In this document: positions 56,201 to 64,000 of the stretch, in pieces | Layout: each line of letters opens with the position of its first letter | How positions within the stretch are numbered: the first letter of the stretch is position 1 | DNA from: Embiotoca jacksoni | Taxonomy: Eukaryota > Chordata > Actinopteri > Embiotocidae | Length of the DNA: 64,000 nucleotides | NCBI GenBank assembly: GCA_022577435.1 | Contig: JAKOON010000052.1 | Coordinates: forward strand, 614,501 to 678,500 | Reading direction: 5' to 3' | Program-made: the position numbers and the translations under genes | Notes under the pieces: model-generated | What the model was told of the DNA's origin: nothing | Databases searched by the model: none | What the model saw: only the letters and a program-made list of their open reading frames with translations

Positions 56201-59200
56201 TCTTAATAATGCAAAACAACATACAAAAGATGTGGAGAATAAAATAGAAGAAATTAAATCACAATATAAGAAAGAGATGGAGAGAAAAATGCAGGAGAAA
56301 GAAACAGAGATAAAAGACGTAAAAGCGCAGCATCAGGAAGAGATGGAAAAAATTATGGCGACAATGAAAGCTCAACAAAAAGAAGAAATCAATAAGTTGA
56401 AAGAAAAAGCAGAAGATATAGAAAAGATCAAAGAGAAGCATGACGTTGAAAGACAGGACATGCTGCGAGAAAACCAAAGACAGATTTCAGAGCTGAAGGA
56501 GCAGTTTGAAAAAGAAAAAAGGGAACACATGAAAATAAAAAAGAAAGAGATTGAAAAGTTAGAAGAAAAGTTCCTCCTGCAAATGAAAGAAAAAGTGCTG
56601 AAAAACGAAAAAGAAAAGGATGTGATTCATGCAAATCACAAAACATTCGTTGAGCAACGGATGCGAGAGAAAGAAGAAGACGTTGAGGCCTTAAAACTGC
56701 AGCATCAGCAAGAGATGGTGGTAAAAATAAATGAGATGGTCAAACTGATGGAGGCGAGGGGAGCCGAACAGCAGGAGGAAGCTGATAGAAAAGTGAAAGA
56801 AAAGGAGGAGGGTGCAGAGACGGTCCGACGGCAGTGGACGGAAAAACTGAGGAACACGGAGCAAGAAAGATTAAGAGAGGCCGAAGAGCTGAAACAAGAG
56901 GTTGCAAATGAAAAAGAGAAAAGTCAAAGACAGATAAGAGACCTGGAACAAAAGTATGTTTCCAGACTAGAAGAGATGAAGCTGCAACACTCGAAAGAGA
57001 AAGAAACGCTGAATCAAAACCACGAAGAGGACACTCTGCTAAAACTGGAGCTGAAACATCAGCTCAAGAGTGAAAGGGAAGAAAGTGAAAAGGAAAAGGA
57101 GAGATTCGAGAGAGAGATGGAGGAACAGGAGAGAGAGATGGAGGAGATGAGAGTCAGAGTCAAAGACATGATCGAAAAAATGCAACAACAGGAAGAGAGA
57201 GAAACAGATCAGTTAAAAAACAAGGAAACTATTGAGCAACAACTGAAAGAAAAAGAAAAGGAAGCGGAGGAGATGAAACTGAAGGGTCGAGAGAAGGAAA
57301 TCGATCATGTGAATTACAGAAGAGACGCGGAGCAGAAACTGGAGGAGCGAGAGAAAGAAATAAAAGAGGTACAAGAAAATGTTAAAGTCCTGCAGCGACA
57401 ACTGCAGCAGACAGAAGAGCAGAGACAAAGAGACAACTTCAACCACAAGAAGGAGATGGAGCGAACCGTGGAGGAGAAAGACGGAGAGGCGGAGAAGTTA
57501 AAACGGCACATTAAGGACATCGACGAGATCCTGCAGAGACGAGAAGAAGAAAGAGGGGAGATTATTCTGAACCAGAAGAAGGAGGCGGAGCAACGACTGC
57601 ACGACACACAACGACAGATGGAGGAGATGAAACGGCAGCTTCTGAGAGACACGGAGACAAAAGTGAAAGAAAAGGAAAGCGAGATGGAAAGTATGAAACG
57701 GCAGGCCGACTCCCGGGAGGCGAGACGGAGGGACGAGGAGAGGACGAAGGAGGAGGAGCTCGACCGCCTACGGGACCGAGACAGAGACAACGAGAGGGAG
57801 ATCGCCCGGCTGAGGCTGAGAATCGAGCAAACGAAGTCGGAGCTGAAGGGGCTCACTGACAAGATGGAGAAAGAGACGACGAGCATGATTCGGGAGTACG
57901 AGAAGGAGGTGGCGGAGAGGGACGTCGCCGTGAGCCGCCTGGAGGAGGAAAGTCGGGTCGCGGCGCGGAAATACGAGGAAACTCAGAGGAGAGTCGAAGA
58001 GCTGCTGGAAGAAAATGAGAAGACGAGAAAAGAGGCGGACGACGTGAAGACGAAGTGCGAGGAGGTGACGAGGGAAAGCGAGGAGGCGGTCAGGAAGCAT
58101 CTTAAGAAGTACGAAGAGCGAGCGGAGAGAGTCGAAGCTGAGCTGGACACGATCCTGAAAGAGAGAGACGAGGAGGTGAAGGCGTTGAAGGAGGCCAACG
58201 GCCGACTAGAAGCAGAAATAGGAAGGATGAGAGGGGAAAGTGAGATTCAGACGAAGGAGACGAGAGAGAAACAAAGAGAGACGGAAGAGGAAATCGCAAA
58301 AAGAGAAAAAGAAGTGGAGGACAGGGAGGAAGTTGTGGGCAGAAACGAAGGAGAGATGAAGCGGAGACGATGTGAACTGGACGCAAAACAGGAAGAACTC
58401 GTTGAAAGAGAGTCACAGCTGGAAGAGCGACTTAGACAACTGGAGGCGAGTCTGGAGACAAGACGAAAAGAGCGAGAGGAGATAGACGAATGTGAACGAG
58501 ACGTGAGGTTAAGAGCGCAGAAGATGGAGAAGAAGGAAGAGGAGCTGGAGAGCTTACTGAAAGCTCTGGAGGGCAAACAGAAGGAGCTCAACGCTCACGG
58601 TCAGCACCTCCAGGAGAAGGTGAGAGGGCTGAGAGATCAGGGGAAGGAGGTGAGCGACAGGGAGAGCCATTTGAGAAACGAGGAGCGGGAGCTGATCAGC
58701 TGGAAGTCGGAGCTGCAGGTGCAAAACGAGCACGTAACCACGACGACGCAGCAGCTGGACGAGATGGGGAGAGACTTGACCCTGCTGAAGGAGGAGCTTT
58801 GCCACAAGGAGGCAAAATTAAAGGAGTCGCTCAGGAAGTTGAGCCAATGGGAGCAGACGCTCAAAGAACGGGAGAAGAAGCTGCGGGAAAGAGAGCGAGG
58901 AGGTTTGGAAAATGGGGCGGATGACTCGGAGGATGAGAGCGAGGAGGACAACGTGCATTTCATGTACCAGGAGGTCAGCGAGAGGAGGGAGAAGGGACGA
59001 GGAAGAGAGTCCGAAAGCGTGACGGATCGGGAGGAAACGGCAACACAGAGCAACAACTGTCACTTTGAAACGCTAAAAGATCCTGAGACGATGGAGGACG
59101 AGGAGGAGGAGGACGAGGAAGAGGAGGAGGAGGAAGGACCGAGAGGAAGAGCGTCAAACGTGAAGGAGGAAGGTCGGAGCGAAGACTCTCCTGGGTCGGA

Positions 59201-59759
59201 TTTGAGGCTGGTGGTTTTAGGGGAGACCTGGTCCTCCCGATCCCCAGCCGCAGTCTCCATCTTGGGTGGAGAGGCGCCCGAATTCAACGGGTCCGGCTTC
59301 AGGCCTTGGAGAGGTCGGGTAGCCGGGAGGCGCCTCGCCGTCGCGGAACCCGTCGGCCTGAGGTGGCGAGACGGACCCGACCCGGCGGACGCCTCTCAGC
59401 GGGGGAGCGTCCTGGACGGCGCGTCCTGGTGCCGCCCGGGTCCCGACGTCGTCCTCCTGCTCGTCCCGGCCTTCCTGACATGCACACCGAACTACAGGAG
59501 AGCCGTGGAGACGCACGTGGGTCTGCTCGGGGAGGAGGCGTGGCGGCGCACGCTGGTGCTGCTCACCTGTGGGGAGGTTTTAGGGGAGAGCGCGGAGCAG
59601 CACATCCTGAGGAACGGGGAGCTGACGGGGCTCGTGGAGAGATGCGGGGGCGGGTACCACGTGTTGCCCAGCAACAAAAACACCGCCGCCATCGAAGGGC
59701 TGCTGGAGAAGTTCGAGGACGTAGTCGCTCTGAACGGCAGAGAGCAGCGTTTGGCATAA
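53260..59759 (+). CDS. Giant AIG1/GIMAP-type GTPase: two GTPase domains, long coiled coil, C-terminal pseudo-GTPase (1,921 aa)
   Basis: Exons 53260-53302, 53553-54329 and 54814-59759 join in phase (1, 1). Domain 1 (about residues 40-245) has P-loop GRKGAGKS (46-53), DTPG (91-94) and TRGD. Domain 2 (about 298-490) has GERETGKS (304-311), DTPG (349-352) and THGD. Both look able to bind GTP. From about 500 to 1700 the chain is almost all Glu, Lys, Arg and Gln in heptad-like order, a very long coiled coil, followed by an acidic run near 1700-1725. The last 185 residues (LRLVVLGETWSSRSPAAV onward) align with AIG1 domains, but the P-loop GKS, DTPG and TxGD motifs are replaced. No transmembrane segment is seen. 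GIMAPs are immune GTPases that assemble on membranes; a scaffold or filament role here is inference. Exon 3 alone could be a separate gene starting at ATG 54690, but the splice phases favour one transcript. Confidence 0.82.
54684..54689 (+). terminator. Intronic poly(A) signal in the GIMAP-like gene
   Basis: AATAAA lies in intron 2. If intron 2 is retained, the frame after exon 2 stops at 54358. Early polyadenylation would give a short protein with only GTPase domain 1. Confidence 0.35.
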
Positions 59760-59804
59760 AGCTGGAATAATTTATCATTATCATCTATTATGTAAATGTG
59801 TTTC

Positions 59805-59810
59805 AATAAA
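59805..59810 (+). terminator. Poly(A) signal of the GIMAP-like gene
   Basis: AATAAA only 46 nt after the stop codon (TAA 59757-59759), implying a very short 3' UTR. Confidence 0.65.
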
Positions 59811-61570
59811 TTTAACTAAAGGTGGAAGGACGTTGTCACATCTGTTTAACACATATTTGCATTAATTTTCCTAATTTAACCTCCTCGGCTTCAAATTTAA
59901 AGGATGAATCGCTCTTAGGTGGCACTAAAGACAGGTCACAAAGGTTGAGAGTAATCTGGAGCAATGCATCTTACTTTATAAGCACATCCAGGGTATTTAT
60001 GTCATGCTAAATCTTAATTTAAAAAGTACTACGGTTGTGAAATATGTAGTGTTGAAAAAAAAAAAGTGCAATATTTGACTGTAAAATGTACTGCAGTACA
60101 CATAATTAATATCTTGCACACTGAATAATTTATTAATATTCATAATTTATTCATTACCGTGTATGAAATTCCTAATTGATTTTTTTTCAAACCTCCACGA
60201 TTTCACGTTTTTCTCCACAAGATGGCGACGTGATGAGGAGATGATGGTGAAAACGTCGTGAAGCTAGTCACGTTTTTCTTCTTTTTTTAGCCATGTTTTA
60301 CAATTTTCTGTGCAAAGGGCTACTTTTAAAAAAAGAAGAGTACAGGAAGCCTGATCCCGTGATCATCTCCGCCGCGTGGGTGTTTTTTTGTGTGTTTTTT
60401 TTAAAGCTCTGGGGAGAAATTAAGGAGGACAATTTTTTTGTAGCTGTTGCAGACATCATTTTCATACATTTAAGCATAATGTTTTAAAGATGTCACGTGA
60501 GGCCAGGAAGAAAGAGTGACTTACTTTGCACAACCGTCGGATGAAAGCAGGAAAGAAAACAAAAATTACCGGCAAAAACTTGACGGCGGCCTCCGTCAGC
60601 ACCCTTACGTCATCTCACGTTGGAATGAAGAACGAAAGGTTGCTGGTTCGAGCCCTCCCTGGGACGTTTCCACTGCGGTAACATGATTTGTAATAAGGAA
60701 CAAGGATTTGTAAAAAGTTAAGCATAAAGTATTTGTTTAAAAGGGGGAAAAAAATGTGTGTAAATGTTTGACATTTTTCACCAGCACAAAAAGTTATTTT
60801 GTTGAAGGCTTTTATCGTGGGAAATCCCTTCACCCAGGTATTGAAGCACATAATAATTTCAAATCATTAGAAAAAAAAAGTTCAATATTTTCAAAAGTAA
60901 GGCCATAGTTTTTTTTTCTTGCAAAAGAGCATTCGCACTAAAATTAAAAAAAAAAACAGGTTACTTTAATTTGTAATTCAATGTAGACTTACCAGTTACG
61001 CTACTGTTGTTGTTTTTTTAAACGACATATTTTTAAAGAATTTTAAATTTGAACTGAAAAAGAAGTGATATTCAGAATAATTTTCTCCATTTAGAGGTAC
61101 AAATTTTAAGTAAAACCTGCTGACTGGGAATGTGTTCGTTAAGTTTTCGGGAAAAAAAAATAAAATAAAAAAAAATAAAGACTACAAGAGATCCCAGCAT
61201 ACATCACTTCCACTTCCGCTGCAGGTCAACAGAACGTCCTCGCGCAGAACGTTAGATTCAACTTTACAGTCTTCTCTCTTACCCGTTGAGAAAACCGTCG
61301 ACATATCCTCATCTAAAATTAAATTAAATCCTTCCCCAGTAGATCCATGTTTGTTTTTCCATTTTAATTTTTTTTTTTTTTTTGCCAGTTTTGCCCCCGA
61401 CTCGCGCGAAGAGACCGGCCGCGGACAGACTCTACCGGTGGGGAATGTTGACGGTGTGACACCAGACGTGGGAAGGAGAAGCCGCTCGCATCTCTTCGCT
61501 TGTTATTTAGTTTTTTTGTTTGTTTTGCTCCAGTCCTCCTTCACGTTATTTCTTATTTCTCTCGACGTAA
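59811..61570. other. Spacer before hdac8, with probable hdac8 promoter at its end
   Basis: Most of it is AT-rich without genes, apart from a tRNA-Asn fragment at 60631-60666. The last 370 bp become richer in CG. They carry ACTTCCG (61213-61219), an ETS/GABP-type site common in housekeeping promoters, and 'ctcgcgcga' near 61402. No TATA box is evident. Confidence 0.45.
60631..60666 (+). pseudogene. tRNA-Asn 3' half fragment
   Basis: AACGAAAGGTTGCTGGTTCG and the following GAGCCCTCCCTGGGACG match the anticodon 3' side, T arm and acceptor of the tRNA-Asn genes at 47 kb, with changes in the T stem. The 5' half is missing, so it cannot be a functional tRNA. Confidence 0.75.
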
Positions 61571-63769
61571 ATGAGCTGCAGAGGAGACAGTGACGATGAG
61601 AGCTGCGGTAAACGGAGAGTGGCGTACGTTTACAGCCCGGAGTACATCGAGACGTGCGACAGTTTATCGAAAGTACCGAACCGGGTGAGTTGGACTGAAC
61701 GAGAAGCGTCGGAGCTAGTTAGTTAGCAGGCTTTCATCTTTTCAGGCAAACTGGGTTTTTAACTTTCTTTTTGTTCGCTTTAACAGGCGAGTATGGTCCA
61801 CTCACTGATCGAAGCTTATGGACTGCTTCAACATATGAGGTGAGTTGCTGGAAACCTAACAGGGAGATCAAATAAAAGTCATCACAGTTAATCTTACGCT
61901 ACAAATGAACAGGAAAGGCAGTTAAGTCTTCAATCGCAACCGTTTGTACGATGATTAGTCTTCAACTGAAGTTCCATGATCGTGACAGACCGAGTCAAAC
62001 ACGTGTGTCTGAACAAATATAAACAAATATTTGCATGAGTAACACACTTTTTCAACTTCAACTATCCACTGGACCTTTTTTTGCACCTTTAAAAAATAAA
62101 CTGAGCTTTTACTTGCAAAAAACAAAAAACAAACCAAAGGATGTTGGTGGGTTTTTTATTTGTTTGTTGTTCTCTCCATTTCCACCCCCGCAGTATTTTA
62201 TTCTGTTGCTTATTCGATACCAGCCCAGCAGTTCAGTGTGTGAACAGCAGGTTGTTATGGAAACGCAACGAAGTGTTAATGTTGTTTTCTGGTTTTCCTC
62301 CAGCATTGTGAAACCTCATGGGGCCACCATAGAAGAAATGGCCAAATTCCACACAGACTCCTACCTGGAGCATCTTCACAAGATCAGCCAGGACGGAGAC
62401 AACGACGACCCCCAGTCAGTTGACTACGGCCTGGGTGAGAAAAGCCCCCCCCCCCCCCCCCAAAAAAATAAAAATTCAATTATTCAACCTTTAATCTGTT
62501 GATTTGACTAGTTTTTAATGTTATAGGATGCAGATTATCAATTTAAAACCATGCCTACCTCAGGGTGGATAATTGAAGTGATAAAGTGTTCAAAAACATG
62601 CAAGATGAAGATGTTGAAGCACTCTTTCAACATTTAAGGATCAGGCATTCACATTTTAGTGTCCCAGAATAGTAAGTGGTCCCTCTTATTCACTGGAGAC
62701 ATATTCTTCTGCATTTTGGTGTTTATTGTTAGCACACAAGATGCATTAAAGGGGAAATGGATGGGTGGAAGTGGGATAGGGAAGGACTTCTGTCTGTCTG
62801 TTGCCAGCAGAGGGCAGCGTAACACTGGATTTAAAAACCCAACACCTGAAATATACAATGTTTTCTGCGCATAGTTTTGCTTGTTTGTCCTTTTCACAGC
62901 TTTTTTTTGCTTTGATTGAAAACAGCGATGCTTTTTGTTGGCCTTGTGTTAACGACAAAGATCCCGTGATGGTTTGTTGTTCTTGGCTGAAAGTCCATCC
63001 TCCTCTGAGATTTATATTTCTCGAGTTCACCCTTCTTGTTTTTATTTCTTTGACTCATTTCTTATCTTTTCCACCCTCTTCTTTTTGTCCTCATCTCGTC
63101 CCTCTGTTACTTCCTCCTTTTGTGTTGTGCATACCTCTCCCAGGTTCATCCTTCAGTCCCGTTTCAAAAGCAACTTCTCCCGGGTCACTCATCTCTCTGC
63201 TGTCTCTCTTTTTAAAACATTTTAAATAAATTTTCCACCTCTTCATCTTCCTCGCCTCCTGCATTCTCCTCCGTCCAGGTTATGACTGCCCAGTGGTGGA
63301 GGGCATATTCGACTACGCGGCAGCAGTAGGGGGCGCTACACTTACAGCAGCTCAGTCTCTGTTGGACCAAAAGTGTGAAGTGGCCATCAACTGGGCCGGA
63401 GGGTGGCACCACGCCAAGAAGTAAGATAACTGGCTCCCATAAATGCATTAATTTTCTTTCACTGCAAGAGTTATGTTATTTTTTAAAGAAATTAAAGTGT
63501 GATGTCACCTGGAATTCTGTTTTTGAGTTCAAAATACAAAGCTAACGGGATTTGATCACCATCTTCATTTGTCTTCGTCAGTTAAGTCGATAGACGCCAT
63601 AGAAGAAGCACAGGATCTCAAACGTGCAGTTTTCTCTCTCTCGTCTGTCTCCGAAGGGACGAGGCTTCGGGTTTCTGTTACGTGAACGACGCCGTGTTGG
63701 GAATCCTCCGACTGAGAGAGAAATACGAGCGAGTGCTGTATGTGGACGTTGACCTGCATCACGGAGACG
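61571..63769 (+). CDS. hdac8: Histone deacetylase 8, first five coding exons (3' part outside window)
   Basis: Class I zinc-dependent lysine deacetylase; SMC3 of cohesin is a known substrate of the family member. Exons 61571-61684, 61787-61839, 62304-62434, 63279-63420 and 63657-63769 are in phase and give about 184 residues. VAYVYSPEYIETCDSLSK, ASMVHSLIEAYGL, GATIEEMAKFHTDSYLEHL and GIFDYAAAVGGATLTAAQ follow human HDAC8 closely. GGWHHAKK contains the two active-site histidines. DVDLHHGD supplies the first zinc-binding Asp and His. The ATG context (gtaaATGAG) is fair, and the acidic N-terminus (SCRGDSDDESCGK) replaces the human one. At the exon 2/3 join the codon is AGC (Ser) where human has Arg before IVKP. 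The rest of the catalytic domain lies beyond 64000. Confidence 0.93.
62445..62461. repeat. Poly(C) tract of 17
   Basis: Seventeen C residues followed by poly(A), starting 11 nt after the donor of hdac8 exon 3. Confidence 0.95.
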
Positions 63770-64000
63770 GTGCGCTCTCAAAGAATAAACACCTGCAACG
63801 AAGTACAGCTCAAACTTAAAGGGCAGGTTTCACTGCCAGACAGGCGTTACTTCTGTTCCCGTTCTTTATCGTAGTTTTTATCGGGTCTCAAATCCAGCTG
63901 CTTAAGTTGTTCTTCTCTGATTCCCCCCTGTAGCTTTTAGAGAAGCAGGATACGTTGAAAAAAAACATCCCCATTGAGCATTATGATTGATCTCCTCCTC

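Noticed and set aside
55600..59157. Many minus-strand Ser/Leu/Phe-rich open frames
   Set aside because: They are reverse-strand shadows of the Glu/Lys-rich coiled-coil exon.

Overview
This window is vertebrate nuclear DNA, almost certainly from a teleost fish. The genes are split into many short GT-AG exons. The spacers carry fish-type repeats: a Tc1 transposon, solo LTRs, a tRNA-headed SINE with a 'cccctcggggattaataaa' tail, LINE fragments, and long CA/GT tracts. The protein families are vertebrate: CXC chemokines, PARP14, factor XIII A, AIG1/GIMAP GTPases and HDAC8. The species cannot be named from this sequence alone.

Layout from left to right. (1) 146-2803 (+): last three coding exons of trmt10b, with a dead Tc1 element in one intron and a GC-AG intron before the last exon. 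(2) 5247-7510 and 11113-12714 (-): two non-ELR CXC chemokine genes with TATA boxes. The second ends in a microsatellite-encoded run of 12 serines. A solo LTR lies between them. (3) 13055-18019: repeat-rich spacer with a 3 x 260 bp identical tandem array, a GT tract, and a 19-bp minisatellite that grew inside the last codons of a LINE. (4) 18020-39726: a recent tandem duplication of about 10.9 kb. Each unit holds a complete 14-exon PARP14-like mono-ADP-ribosyltransferase gene with an ISRE-like motif and a TATA box. A 90-bp filler at the junction matches sequence 2.4 kb outside the duplication. (5) 40117-46806 (-): complete 14-coding-exon f13a1, with a TATA-driven noncoding first exon near 49.2 kb and two tRNA-Asn genes in its first intron. 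(6) 53260-59759 (+): a three-exon gene for a protein of about 1,921 residues, with two intact AIG1/GIMAP GTPase domains, a charged coiled coil of about 1,200 residues, and a C-terminal AIG1-like domain that has lost its GTP-binding motifs. (7) 61571 onward (+): the first five coding exons of hdac8, continuing past the window.

Most of the centre of the window is immune or wound-response genes: chemokines, interferon-type PARP14 copies, the clot-stabilising transglutaminase and a GIMAP-like giant GTPase. These are separate transcription units, not an operon, so any shared function is inference. The least familiar objects are the AIG1-AIG1-coiled coil-pseudoAIG1 protein and the active PARP14 duplication, where amino-acid changes cluster beside the catalytic tyrosine. 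Exon boundaries were placed by eye from splice signals, reading-frame phase and family similarity recalled from knowledge. Every multi-exon model below keeps an open frame across all listed exons.
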